Assembly (NCBI RefSeq): GCF_010435915.1
Contig: NZ_JAAFZH010000001.1
Location: 310,001-374,000 of the forward strand
Reading direction: 5' to 3'
Length of the DNA stretch: 64,000 bases
Source of the DNA: Spirosoma terrae
GTDB taxonomy: Bacteria; Bacteroidota; Bacteroidia; Cytophagales; Spirosomataceae
Part shown: piece by piece, positions 26,792 through 34,950 of the stretch
Position numbering within the stretch: position 1 is the stretch's first letter
Layout of the letters: every line of letters starts with the position of its first letter
Notes under the pieces: model-generated
What the model saw: the letters and a program-made list of their open reading frames with translations, nothing else
The model's database searches: none
Told to the model about the DNA's origin: nothing
Translations under genes and position numbers: made by a program

Positions 26792-27782
26792 TAAACAAGG
26801 ACAGCGGTTCCGGAGCCTGGTGCTTCTAACTATCATTACTGTTTATCTGGTTATCCTGGCAGGCGGTATAGTTAGAGGAACAGGCTCTGGAATGGGTTGT
26901 CCAGATTGGCCTAAGTGTTTTGGGCGATGGATACCGCCCACCGAAGCCTCTCAACTACCTCCTAATTATCAAGAAATTTACGGAGCCAAGCTCAAGGGGG
27001 AGGTAAAGTTTAATGCTACCAAGACCTGGATTGAATACGTCAATAGACTACTTGGCGTTTTATCTGGTTTTTTCGTTTTAGCTACGCTAATTGCTTCGTT
27101 TTCGTATATAAAGAATAATAAGACTGTATTTCTCGGTAGCCTGAGCGCTTTTCTCCTGATTGGGGCTAATGGGTGGCTTGGTTCTAGAGTCGTAGCCACA
27201 GAATTAGCTCAATATATGATCACAATACACTTGTCATTAGCTGTGTTGGTCGTATTTGCGCTACTTTTCGTTTATACTCAATCTAGTCTAAACGCTACTC
27301 CCCACTTCACTGGAAATAAATCTGGAGGACTAAAAGGGTTATTACTTCTTACGTTGGTGTTAACCTTAAGTCAGGTTTTATTAGGGACATTTGTGCGGGA
27401 ATCATTAGACGAAGTAGTAAAACAAATAGGGTACGAGAATCGTAGCAATTGGATTAGCAGCTTAGATTGGGAGTTTTACGTACACAGGTCGTTTTCCTTA
27501 GTTTTACTGGCTTTACATATAGCTGTGATATATAAGCTGCGCCAATTAAACGACGTATCCTGGTTTTCTAAAGCTGCTAACTGGTTACTAGTTTTAGTGG
27601 CATCTGAAATTGTAACAGGCGTAGTGATGGCCTATCTGGAAGTCCCTGCTTTTGCGCAACCAATTCATCTGCTGTTTGCTATGATTATAATTGGAATACA
27701 GTTTGTTGTTTGGTTAAGTACGGTTTGGACGAAACGCACTACTGAAGAATCCGTTAGCGTGTCAAATTTATTAAAGGTGTAG
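26766..27782 (+). CDS. ctaA: Haem A synthase (CtaA/COX15)
   Basis: This enzyme oxidises the C8 methyl of haem O to make haem A for the aa3 oxidase. The 338-residue protein has eight transmembrane helices in two four-helix bundles. VILAGGIVRGTGSGMGCPDWPKCFGRWIPP at the start contains the conserved Cys pair, and haem-ligand histidines are seen in ITIHLSLAV, VHRSFSLV and QPIHLLFA. It overlaps the coxA 3' end by 26 bp, so it is likely coupled to coxA translation, and precedes ctaB by one base. Confidence 0.93.
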   Translation: MINSNSLTNKQGQRFRSLVLLTIITVYLVILAGGIVRGTGSGMGCPDWPKCFGRWIPPTEASQLPPNYQEIYGAKLKGEVKFNATKTWIEYVNRLLGVLSGFFVLATLIASFSYIKNNKTVFLGSLSAFLLIGANGWLGSRVVATELAQYMITIHLSLAVLVVFALLFVYTQSSLNATPHFTGNKSGGLKGLLLLTLVLTLSQVLLGTFVRESLDEVVKQIGYENRSNWISSLDWEFYVHRSFSLVLLALHIAVIYKLRQLNDVSWFSKAANWLLVLVASEIVTGVVMAYLEVPAFAQPIHLLFAMIIIGIQFVVWLSTVWTKRTTEESVSVSNLLKV

Positions 27783-27783
27783 A

Positions 27784-28662
27784 ATGGAAAAAACGGTTGT
27801 TCTGAGTGTTTTTAATACAAAAGCTAAAGCTTATATTGAGTTAATAAAGTTAAAACTCACACTAGCTGTCGTCTTCTCTGGTGTATTTGGGTACTGCTTA
27901 GCAGCTGATCAGGTTGATTGGATTAAGATAGTCATACTTATTATTGCATCGATAGCAATTACTGGAGCATCGAATATCATTAATCAGATTATTGAGAAAG
28001 ACTCTGATAAAATAATGAAACGAACGGCTACCAGACCTCTGCCTACGGGTAGATTATCGGTTAATGAGGCAGCTGTTTTTGCTTTTGGTCTGTTCAGTTT
28101 AGCCTGCTATTTATACGTTCAGTTCTTTAATATCAGAGCAGCTGCATTAGCTGTATTATCTTTACTTCTATACGGGTTTGTCTATACACCACTTAAACGG
28201 AAGGGGCAAATTGCTGTGTTTGTGGGGGCCTTACCAGGAGCATTTCCCCCTATGATTGGCTGGGTTGCTGCAACAAATCATTTTGGCTGGGCACCAGGTA
28301 TTTTATTTGCCATACAATTTTTCTGGCAGTTCCCTCATTTCTGGGCTATAGGCTGGCTTGCTTTTGATGAATACAAAAAAGCAGGTATACAAATGATGCC
28401 GGGTGATGGGAAAACGTATGATACCGCCTTTCGGATAATGATTTATACACTGTTTCTGGTTCCTGTAGGCTGGCTTCCTTACCTGCTTGGCGTAACTGGT
28501 ATTAATTCTGCACTGGTAGCAATGGTAGGGGGAATCTTGTTTTTAATGCAGACGTTTCACTTAATGAGGACTTGTACAGATAAAGCAGCGCTGCAAATGA
28601 TGTTTGGATCATTACTTTATCTGCCAGTTGTACAAATTGTTTACTTGTTAGACAAAGTTTAA
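27784..28662 (+). CDS. ctaB: Protoheme IX farnesyltransferase (haem O synthase)
   Basis: CtaB attaches a farnesyl group to haem B, giving haem O, the substrate of CtaA. The 292-residue UbiA-type membrane protein has the Asp-rich prenyl-diphosphate motif NQIIEKDSDKIMKRTATRPL near residue 75 and the second loop GWLAFDEYKKAGIQMMPG near residue 195. About nine transmembrane helices are expected. It lies between ctaA and the first subunit III gene with gaps of 1 and 5 bp, so all are on one transcript. Confidence 0.95.
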   Translation: MEKTVVLSVFNTKAKAYIELIKLKLTLAVVFSGVFGYCLAADQVDWIKIVILIIASIAITGASNIINQIIEKDSDKIMKRTATRPLPTGRLSVNEAAVFAFGLFSLACYLYVQFFNIRAAALAVLSLLLYGFVYTPLKRKGQIAVFVGALPGAFPPMIGWVAATNHFGWAPGILFAIQFFWQFPHFWAIGWLAFDEYKKAGIQMMPGDGKTYDTAFRIMIYTLFLVPVGWLPYLLGVTGINSALVAMVGGILFLMQTFHLMRTCTDKAALQMMFGSLLYLPVVQIVYLLDKV

Positions 28663-28667
28663 AAATC

Positions 28668-29258
28668 ATGAGTGAGTTAGTAAACAACATTTCAATAATA
28701 GAAGAACCGGAAGAAACCCTTTCGATGAACCCCAGGAAGTTCATTCTGTGGCTGTTCATTGTTAGTATTGTTATGCTGTTCGCAGCTATGACAAGCGCTT
28801 ATTTAGTGCGTAGAGCCGAAGGAAACTGGCTTGAATACGAAATCCCGGTTGTGTTCTCCTACAGTTCCGTTGTATTGTTGATTAGTAGCCTGACTATGCA
28901 TTGGGCTTACACATCTGCAAAAAAAGATAATTTCAGCAGTCTGAAGACGGCTATAACTATTACTTTTGCACTCGGAATCGTGTTTTTATACATGCAATTT
29001 CAAGGCTGGGTAGAATTAGTTAAGCTAAAAGTATTTTTTGTTGGTAATCCTGCAGGCTCTTTCATGTATATATTTACAGGATTACACGCGTTTCACCTGA
29101 TTTCAGGCTTAACTGTGCTTGTTTTTGCATTGGTAGCATCATTCCGTTTGCGAATTCATGCTAAAAGCTTAAATCAAATAGAAATTGCCGCTACATACTG
29201 GCATTTTTTAGACATTTTGTGGTTGTATTTGTTTTTCTTTTTAGTCTATTTTCATTGA
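28668..29258 (+). CDS. Cytochrome c oxidase subunit III-like protein (short)
   Basis: The 196-residue membrane protein belongs to the haem-copper oxidase subunit III family and has five transmembrane helices. Key segments are AAMTSAYLVRRAEGNW near residue 42, MYIFTGLHAFHLISGL with the conserved His pair in the fourth helix and the terminal ATYWHFLDILWLYLFF motif. It is shorter than the next gene, which is also subunit III. Two adjacent subunit III-type genes are a known arrangement in Bacteroidota oxidase operons; the division of labour between them is unclear. Confidence 0.9.
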   Translation: MSELVNNISIIEEPEETLSMNPRKFILWLFIVSIVMLFAAMTSAYLVRRAEGNWLEYEIPVVFSYSSVVLLISSLTMHWAYTSAKKDNFSSLKTAITITFALGIVFLYMQFQGWVELVKLKVFFVGNPAGSFMYIFTGLHAFHLISGLTVLVFALVASFRLRIHAKSLNQIEIAATYWHFLDILWLYLFFFLVYFH

Positions 29259-29273
29259 TAATCTTTTAGACGC

Positions 29274-30071
29274 ATGGCGGCTACTGTGACGACCGATACC
29301 CTAACGACCGACTCGGGACAAGTGTTCGACAAGAAAACCTGGATGGGGGGTGTCGAGCCAATGAAGGCAAGCTACGGCAAGCTGATGATGTGGTTCTTCC
29401 TGATTTCTGATACGTTCACGTTTTCAGCTCTGCTGGTGACGTACGGTCTGATTCGGTATAGCTATCCAGCTTGGGACCCCGCCATCTATGGCGCAGTATT
29501 TCAATTCTCGAATCTATACTGGCCAATACCTGAAATGGTATATGCCTCCGTACCATTCCTTCATGGTGTACATGCTCCACTCGTATTTGTGGGTATCATG
29601 ACATTCATACTTATCTTCAGTAGCGTAACAATGGTACTTGCTGTTGAGGCCGGTCACCGTATGGACCGTGCAGATGTAGAAAAGTATATGCTATGGACTA
29701 TCCTGGGTGGGTTTACCTTCTTGGGTAGCCAGGCTTGGGAATGGAGCCACTTTATTCATGGAACCGAAACAGGTACAACTATCACTGAGCTTGTAAATGG
29801 GCAAATGATTCAACGTACTATTTTCGGAGCTAATCTGGCCGAAAACCAATACGGTCCTCCAGCATTTGCAGACTTATTCTTCTTTATAACAGGTTTCCAT
29901 GGAACCCACGTTTTAAGTGGTGTAGTATTGAATATTCTTATTTTCTATCGTGCTGCAACAGGACTGTACGATCGTCGTGGCCATTATGAAATGGTTGAGA
30001 AAGTTGGTCTATACTGGCACTTTGTTGATCTTGTTTGGGTATTCGTATTCACCTTCTTTTATTTGGTCTGA
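29274..30071 (+). CDS. coxC: Cytochrome c oxidase subunit III
   Basis: The 265-residue protein is the longer of two subunit III-type proteins. It has about six to seven transmembrane helices, an early WFFLISDTFTFSALLVTYGLI helix, the LGGFTFLGSQAWEW segment with the conserved Glu-Trp, GFHGTHVLSGVV with the family histidines, and the C-terminal GLYWHFVDLVWVFVFTFFY signature. Subunit III stabilises the catalytic core and proton uptake in aa3 oxidases. It is 15 bp after the short subunit III gene and 20 bp before the subunit IV gene. Confidence 0.93.
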   Translation: MAATVTTDTLTTDSGQVFDKKTWMGGVEPMKASYGKLMMWFFLISDTFTFSALLVTYGLIRYSYPAWDPAIYGAVFQFSNLYWPIPEMVYASVPFLHGVHAPLVFVGIMTFILIFSSVTMVLAVEAGHRMDRADVEKYMLWTILGGFTFLGSQAWEWSHFIHGTETGTTITELVNGQMIQRTIFGANLAENQYGPPAFADLFFFITGFHGTHVLSGVVLNILIFYRAATGLYDRRGHYEMVEKVGLYWHFVDLVWVFVFTFFYLV

Positions 30072-30091
30072 TAAATAATTACCATTCTACA

Positions 30092-30418
30092 ATGTCTGAT
30101 CATTCACATATCGATGACCACCACGCTGGAGAAATTGCTCCAGCGCAAACGGAAATAATCTGGCGTACATTCTGGATTCTTTTAGGCATCACAGCTGTTG
30201 AATTCGCACTTGCGTACTTTATGAAAGCTGGCGGCTTAAGAACGTCAATTTTCGTAATCATGACCTTAGTAAAAGCATTCTACATCGTAGGTGAGTTTAT
30301 GCACTTAAAACACGAGGTGAAAAGCTTGATCTGGGCAATTGTTGTGCCTGTGATCTTTATCGTTTGGTTATTAGTTGCTTTATTAACCGAAGGCGGTTCG
30401 ATTTTTGAATTGCGATAA
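30092..30418 (+). CDS. Cytochrome c oxidase subunit IV (prokaryotic type)
   Basis: The ATG at 30092 gives 108 residues beginning with a His-rich soluble segment (SDHSHIDDHHAGE) and followed by three transmembrane helices; the frame opened earlier overlaps the subunit III gene and is not needed. The match is to the COX4_pro family of small accessory subunits, with KAFYIVGEFMHLKHEVKSL as its most typical segment. It is 3 bp upstream of the sco gene. Confidence 0.9.
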   Translation: MSDHSHIDDHHAGEIAPAQTEIIWRTFWILLGITAVEFALAYFMKAGGLRTSIFVIMTLVKAFYIVGEFMHLKHEVKSLIWAIVVPVIFIVWLLVALLTEGGSIFELR

Positions 30419-30421
30419 GTT

Positions 30422-31132
30422 ATGACGGCCACTCGAAAAGCCGGGATCCTGCTTGCTACGCTGCTGGTCCCGGCTTTGCTATATGTATTTCTGCGGTTCG
30501 GTACCGAAAATCATTACTCGCTGCCTCGTTATTTGCCCAAAATTGACTCCACAAAAGGAGAGCCCCTAATGGGTAAAGTAACCTTACCGGATGGGCGGGA
30601 AATAATTGATACGATCTATAACCGTATTCCTGCTTTCAAACTGATTGATCAGGATAGTCAGTTAGTGGACCAGTCTATAGTAAAGAATAAAATATACGTA
30701 GCAGATTTCTTCTTTACCCGGTGCGGCACCATATGCCCCAAACTTTCTTCTCAGCTGACTCGTGTCCAGGATATTTTCCAGGAAAATCCAGATATCGTTT
30801 TTCTTTCGTATACAGTAGATCCCGAGCATGACCGGTCTAAGCAGTTAAAAGAGTATGCTCAAAAGTACAGTGCTATCCCTGGAAAATGGTATTTCTTAAC
30901 GGGGAGCAAAAGCGAAATATACGACCTTGCTATGCATGGCTATTATCTACCTGTTGTCGATAAGAACGTACCAGAAGGCAAGCCAGACGAAACTTTTATT
31001 CACAGCCAAAAGTTGGTATTAGTGGATAAACAGGGTATTGTCAGAGGCTTTTACGACGGGACCGACAAAGTGGACGTAGATCGATTAGTACTGGAAATTC
31101 GCGTTTTACTGGATATATATCGTAAGGAATAA
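30422..31132 (+). CDS. SCO1/SenC family copper chaperone
   Basis: Sco proteins deliver copper to the CuA site of oxidase subunit II or keep its cysteines reduced. The 236-residue protein has an N-terminal membrane anchor (LLATLLVPALLYVFL), a thioredoxin fold, the copper-binding CGTIC motif (C101 and C105) and the third ligand H194 in TFIHSQKLVLVD. The position right after the oxidase subunits agrees with a role in CuA assembly of the coxB product. Confidence 0.94.
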   Translation: MTATRKAGILLATLLVPALLYVFLRFGTENHYSLPRYLPKIDSTKGEPLMGKVTLPDGREIIDTIYNRIPAFKLIDQDSQLVDQSIVKNKIYVADFFFTRCGTICPKLSSQLTRVQDIFQENPDIVFLSYTVDPEHDRSKQLKEYAQKYSAIPGKWYFLTGSKSEIYDLAMHGYYLPVVDKNVPEGKPDETFIHSQKLVLVDKQGIVRGFYDGTDKVDVDRLVLEIRVLLDIYRKE

Positions 31133-31142
31133 ATTCTTTACT

Positions 31143-31685
31143 ATGGAAAGTTTACAACCAGTTCAGGAACAGAAAGCAAATCGCTTTATAAATACGTTGT
31201 CTATTGCTATTCCGGTAGCCGTAGCGGTTTTACTGGGTATTCGGCAGAAAGTAGATCTTGGTGATTGGACGAGCTATTTGCCGCACATCAATGGAATAAT
31301 AAATTCTGTTACGTCTATACTGCTACTAGCGGGATTCTATTTTATCCGGCAGAAGAACATTGAAGCCCATAAACGCACAATGTTAGCTGCTTTTACCCTC
31401 GGTTCGCTTTTTTTAGTGAGCTATGTACTATACCATTTAACTAATGAATCGACTCCATTTGGAGGAGAGGGTTGGGTACGGCCAGTTTATTATTTCTTAC
31501 TGATTTCGCATATTGTATTGTCCATTGTGGTGGTGTGGTTCGTGCTACGTGCTGTTTATTTTGCGCTTTCTGGCCAGATCTTAAAGCATAAACAAACTGT
31601 AAAATATGCATACCCAATTTGGTTGTATGTCAGTATTACAGGTGTGATCGTGTATCTGATGATTAAACCGTATTATCTACATTAA
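31143..31685 (+). CDS. DUF420 membrane protein
   Basis: The 180-residue protein has five transmembrane helices and belongs to DUF420, the family that includes CtaM/YozB of Firmicutes, required there for a functional aa3-type oxidase. Typical segments are LPHINGIINSVTSILLLAGFYFI, KNIEAHKRTMLAAF, and the conserved histidines in ISHIVLSI. It lies 10 bp after sco. A role in haem-copper oxidase maturation is likely by context and by family, but its biochemical function is unknown. Confidence 0.88.
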   Translation: MESLQPVQEQKANRFINTLSIAIPVAVAVLLGIRQKVDLGDWTSYLPHINGIINSVTSILLLAGFYFIRQKNIEAHKRTMLAAFTLGSLFLVSYVLYHLTNESTPFGGEGWVRPVYYFLLISHIVLSIVVVWFVLRAVYFALSGQILKHKQTVKYAYPIWLYVSITGVIVYLMIKPYYLH

Positions 31686-31696
31686 TTGGAAAAGCA

Positions 31697-31978
31697 ATGA
31701 AGAGTTGGAAAATGTGGTTAATTGTGCTTGTACTAATTACTGTGGCACCGGATATAATGGCGCAATGTGCAATGTGCCGCGGCACGGTAGAAAGCACAGT
31801 AAGTAATGGACGTAGCGTAATTGCTTCCGAGTTGAATTTTGGTATTGTATATCTTTTAATGGTACCCTATCTGATTGTAGCTACAATTGGATTTATGTGG
31901 TACCGAAATAGTAGACGGGAACATGAAAAACGTCTCGAAATTACAGGCCGTGTTAGACGGGCGATGTCCCAGATGTAG
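31697..31978 (+). CDS. Small membrane protein with a periplasmic CAMC motif
   Basis: The 93-residue protein has a signal-peptide-like N-terminus ending in DIMAQ, immediately followed by CAMCRGT, then a single transmembrane helix (about residues 47-68, GIVYLLMVPYLIVATIGFMW) and a basic tail. After processing the mature protein would start almost at the CxxC pair, facing the periplasm. I do not know a named family. It is in the oxidase maturation block next to sco and DUF420, so a copper or thiol role in oxidase assembly is a reasonable guess. Its last 56 bp overlap the DUF983 gene in another frame. Confidence 0.7.
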   Translation: MKSWKMWLIVLVLITVAPDIMAQCAMCRGTVESTVSNGRSVIASELNFGIVYLLMVPYLIVATIGFMWYRNSRREHEKRLEITGRVRRAMSQM

Positions 31979-32300
31979 GCAGGGTAAAATATTTAGAAGA
32001 CCCTTTTATTCGTTAAAAGGCTTCGACGATATGTATGAATTATGCCCGCATTGTGGGCTACGCTATGAGGTCGAGCCAGGTTATTTCATTGGGGCCATGT
32101 ACGTAAGCTACGCTATTTCAGGCGGGGTGGCTTTAGTTGTTGGCTTTCTATTATTTTATCTAGCCAATGATCCCGACGGTTGGGTATATGCTGGTGTAAT
32201 TGCACCTCTGATGGTATTGATTGCGCCAATCAATTTTCGAATATCAAGAGTAATCTGGCTACACTACGTAGCAGGTGTGAAATATGAAAAAGGGCTGTAG
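31923..32300 (+). CDS. DUF983 zinc-ribbon membrane protein
   Basis: From ATG 31923 the protein has 125 residues: a CPRCRQGKIF zinc-binding knuckle near the start, CPHCGLRYEVEPGYF near residue 40, and two transmembrane helices (about 60-82 and 88-108). These are the marks of DUF983, a family often placed beside cytochrome oxidase genes. The function is not known. The upstream TTG at 31887 would add 12 residues and is less likely. It overlaps the CxxC protein gene by 56 bp and its stop codon is inside the operon terminator. Confidence 0.88.
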   Translation: MKNVSKLQAVLDGRCPRCRQGKIFRRPFYSLKGFDDMYELCPHCGLRYEVEPGYFIGAMYVSYAISGGVALVVGFLLFYLANDPDGWVYAGVIAPLMVLIAPINFRISRVIWLHYVAGVKYEKGL

Positions 32301-32313
32301 AAGCCCTTTTTTT
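32287..32313 (+). terminator. Terminator of the act-cox operon
   Basis: aaaaagggct and agccctttttt form a 10-bp stem with a 5-base loop followed by T residues. The DUF983 stop codon lies in the loop region. No strong terminator is visible upstream in the roughly 17-kb cluster. Confidence 0.8.
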
Positions 32314-32436
32314 GTGAGCTAGCTTATCCCAAACAATAACGTAGTCAATTAAATTGTGAGAAAAAGAGAATTTTTTTTCATTACCATGCAACCTGAGGAT
32401 TTCCCTTTTGCATCTTGTTAATGAACCTAAACAATT

Positions 32437-33048
32437 ATGCTTCGACTAATACCGTTTTTTACGACTGAATCGCAGTTGATAGCTGCATTGAAGCGTGGCG
32501 AAAGCCGTGCTCATAAAGTCGTATACGAGCGGTTTGCGGGTAAAATGCTGGCCGTATGTACTCGCTATTGTTCCAATCGGGATGATGCCGAGGAAGTGAT
32601 GCTCGATGGATTCATGAGGGTATTTGAAAAAATTGAGCAGTTTCGGGAAGACGGTAGTTTTGAGGGGTGGATACGCAGAGTAATGGTAACAGAGTCACTA
32701 ATGTTTCTGCGCAAATCCAAGCAGTGGCGTCAGGAGACTTCTATTGAAGACGTAACGGTCGAACCTGATTATGAGTGGGCCGATACGGCATTGAATGAAA
32801 GTGATTTACTACGTATCGTTAATCAGCTACCCGATGGTTATCGGACGATATTTAATTTATACGCGATAGAAGGATATTCCCATGCGGAGATTGCCGACAT
32901 GTTAGGTATTTCGGAAGGAACGTCAAAGTCGCAGTTGAGTCGCGCCAGAGCGATTTTACAAATGAGTTTGAAAAAAATGGAACAGGAGCCGGGACGCCGG
33001 AACCAGACCGGAAACTATGAAAAAACATACCGAAAGACAGCCAATTGA
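32437..33048 (+). CDS. ECF-type RNA polymerase sigma factor
   Basis: The 203-residue protein has region 2 (VYERFAGKMLAVCTRYCSNRDDAEEVMLDGFMRVFEKI, residues 28-66) and region 4 (LPDGYRTIFNLYAIEGYSHAEIADMLGISEGTSKSQLSRAR, about 130-170), so it is a complete sigma-70 family ECF factor. A basic tail of about 20 residues follows. Its end overlaps the next gene, a putative anti-sigma factor, by 32 bp, so the two are likely translated together. The signal it responds to is unknown. Confidence 0.92.
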   Translation: MLRLIPFFTTESQLIAALKRGESRAHKVVYERFAGKMLAVCTRYCSNRDDAEEVMLDGFMRVFEKIEQFREDGSFEGWIRRVMVTESLMFLRKSKQWRQETSIEDVTVEPDYEWADTALNESDLLRIVNQLPDGYRTIFNLYAIEGYSHAEIADMLGISEGTSKSQLSRARAILQMSLKKMEQEPGRRNQTGNYEKTYRKTAN

Positions 33049-33943
33049 TGACCTATTTGCCCGAAAGCTGGGTAATATGTCACTGCCGCCAAGCTCAGAT
33101 GGCTTTGAGCGGCTACAGGCACGTATGGGTAAACAGAAGCAGGAAGCTAAGATAGTAATCTGGAAAAACCCAGTAGTGCATCGCTACATGGCAGCGGCAG
33201 CCTGTCTGCTAATCGTGTGCTTATTTGGCTGGCTATACTGGCCATCCGGCCAGTCAACAGATAATGGTAACGTAGCAGCTGTAGGTGAGAATAAAAAGCA
33301 GGTCGCTAGCAATAAACCTAAACCTGATGCCGATAACAAACCTGTAGAAACGGCCAAAACGGACACCGCAGCTCCCAATATGTCGCCTGGTTCTGGTAAA
33401 AACATACTAGAAACCGAAAATGAGCAGTTGGCCACTACGTCCAATAACGAGGTTAAAGCAATCGAGAATCCGCTTAAAAAACAAAGCAAGAAACAACGTA
33501 ACGTAGAAGATAACAGTAGTTTGCCAGCCACTGATCTTCCTGCTGTAGCTCAGAATAAACCGCTGGAAGACCCAACAAAGCCAGAACGTGCTTCACTTGA
33601 GTCTTCAAAGCCAATTACGGCTCCACAGGAACAACCAACAGTGGCGGCAAATAAAGAGACTCCTCATTCAGAGCGAGTGCTGGTGGTAACAATTGCTGAA
33701 CCAGAAGCTCTGGTAGCTGCTCGTCAGGCGGCTAAAACCTCGGTTGAAGAAAAGTCAGCAAAGACTGTTGGGGATAATCAGGAAAAAGAGTCTAAACCCA
33801 ATTTGTGGCAGCAAGTAAAGCGCTTTAAACAAGGGGAGGTACTGGCTCGCGGAGACGATGGCGAAAACGAAAGAGGGTTGCTTGGTCGTGCTTATAACGG
33901 GTTAAAACACAGCTTTGATAAAGAAAAATCTAGCAAACAATGA
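33017..33943 (+). CDS. Putative anti-sigma factor with long periplasmic linker
   Basis: The 308-residue protein has a 55-residue cytosolic part with DDLFARKLGNMSLPPSSDGFERLQARM, a pattern found in Bacteroidota anti-sigma or sigma-partner proteins, then one transmembrane helix (about 56-77), a roughly 190-residue low-complexity linker rich in Lys, Pro, Glu, Asn and Ala, and a C-terminal segment (NLWQQVKRFKQGEVLARGDDGENERGLLG). Such a linker could cross the periplasm, like TonB. It overlaps the sigma factor gene by 32 bp and the next gene by 4 bp. The anti-sigma role is inference from position and the N-terminal pattern. Confidence 0.7.
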   Translation: MKKHTERQPIDDLFARKLGNMSLPPSSDGFERLQARMGKQKQEAKIVIWKNPVVHRYMAAAACLLIVCLFGWLYWPSGQSTDNGNVAAVGENKKQVASNKPKPDADNKPVETAKTDTAAPNMSPGSGKNILETENEQLATTSNNEVKAIENPLKKQSKKQRNVEDNSSLPATDLPAVAQNKPLEDPTKPERASLESSKPITAPQEQPTVAANKETPHSERVLVVTIAEPEALVAARQAAKTSVEEKSAKTVGDNQEKESKPNLWQQVKRFKQGEVLARGDDGENERGLLGRAYNGLKHSFDKEKSSKQ

Positions 33944-34950
33944 ACCGCGCGCTGAAAATAATTGCTCTGGCAATTGCATTAACACCAATTTACGCTGCTC
34001 AGGCGTCTATAATACAGCCCGCCGATTCATTAGTCATTCGGTTTGCTAATCGAACCCGCATGGTCATTTATGCGCCTGACAAAGCCGGTATTCAGGCGCT
34101 GCTCAATTATGATCTCAACAAGATTGTACGGGAAATGAGCATGAAACTCGACTCTGTCCCTGACGGACAGACGGCTATATCGCAGGGAGGGGATCGTTAC
34201 GTAAAAGATACGGTGCTGGTAGTTACGAAGAAAAAGGATGGTATCACCATTGTTTTGAAAGGCGATAGTGATAGCACTCGTTCTGATTCGATAAATCACC
34301 GAAACGATTATAAAAAATCGACTGTACGAAAAGGTATCAATTCTTGGTCGAGAAGTATCGATTTTCAAATAGGATTAAATACGTTTTTAAATCAGTCAAA
34401 CGTAGCGGCCTATCCTACTGATATCTATGCGCTCAAGCCATTAGGATCTCGGTATTTTGCGGTGGCTTTTTCTCAGCGCCCTACGTTGATCAGGGGTAAA
34501 GGGGCGCGGTTGAGCTTATATTATGCCATAGAGGGATCCTGGAACAACTATATGTTCGAAAACAACGTAGTGGCCAGAAAAGGAGCTAGTCAGGTCGAGT
34601 TTGAACAGCATCCTGAACAACTAAAGAAAAGCAAGCTGACTACATTTGCTCTGCAGGTTCCGGTGGTTCCACGCGTAAGCTTCTACAATGCTTCAGGTAA
34701 AAAAGTGTTTCACCTCGGTATAGGTGGCTTTGTGGGGTATCGACTAGATAGCTATACAAAAATAAAGCTCCCTAACAACGACAAAGAACACGATCATGCC
34801 AGCTTCTATCTGAATGATCTTCGATACGGTTTAGTAAGTCACATTGGCGTTGTTGGAACAAGCTTATTTGTCAAATACGATCTGAATCCCGTATTTCAGG
34901 AGGGTCGGGGGCCAGACGTACGTACATTGAGTTTTGGTATAATGTTTTAA
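33940..34950 (+). CDS. Predicted outer-membrane beta-barrel protein
   Basis: The 336-residue protein has a signal peptide (ALKIIALAIALTPIYAAQA), an N-terminal soluble region of about 110 residues, and from residue 125 a run of amphipathic strands such as SIDFQIGLNTFLNQ, YFAVAFSQRPTLI, LSLYYAIEGSWNNY and the terminal LSFGIMF. The C-terminal Phe and alternating pattern suggest an outer-membrane barrel of eight to ten strands. No named family recognised. Start overlaps the putative anti-sigma gene by 4 bp (ATGA), and its stop shares a base with the next start, so all four genes are coupled. Confidence 0.65.
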   Translation: MNRALKIIALAIALTPIYAAQASIIQPADSLVIRFANRTRMVIYAPDKAGIQALLNYDLNKIVREMSMKLDSVPDGQTAISQGGDRYVKDTVLVVTKKKDGITIVLKGDSDSTRSDSINHRNDYKKSTVRKGINSWSRSIDFQIGLNTFLNQSNVAAYPTDIYALKPLGSRYFAVAFSQRPTLIRGKGARLSLYYAIEGSWNNYMFENNVVARKGASQVEFEQHPEQLKKSKLTTFALQVPVVPRVSFYNASGKKVFHLGIGGFVGYRLDSYTKIKLPNNDKEHDHASFYLNDLRYGLVSHIGVVGTSLFVKYDLNPVFQEGRGPDVRTLSFGIMF

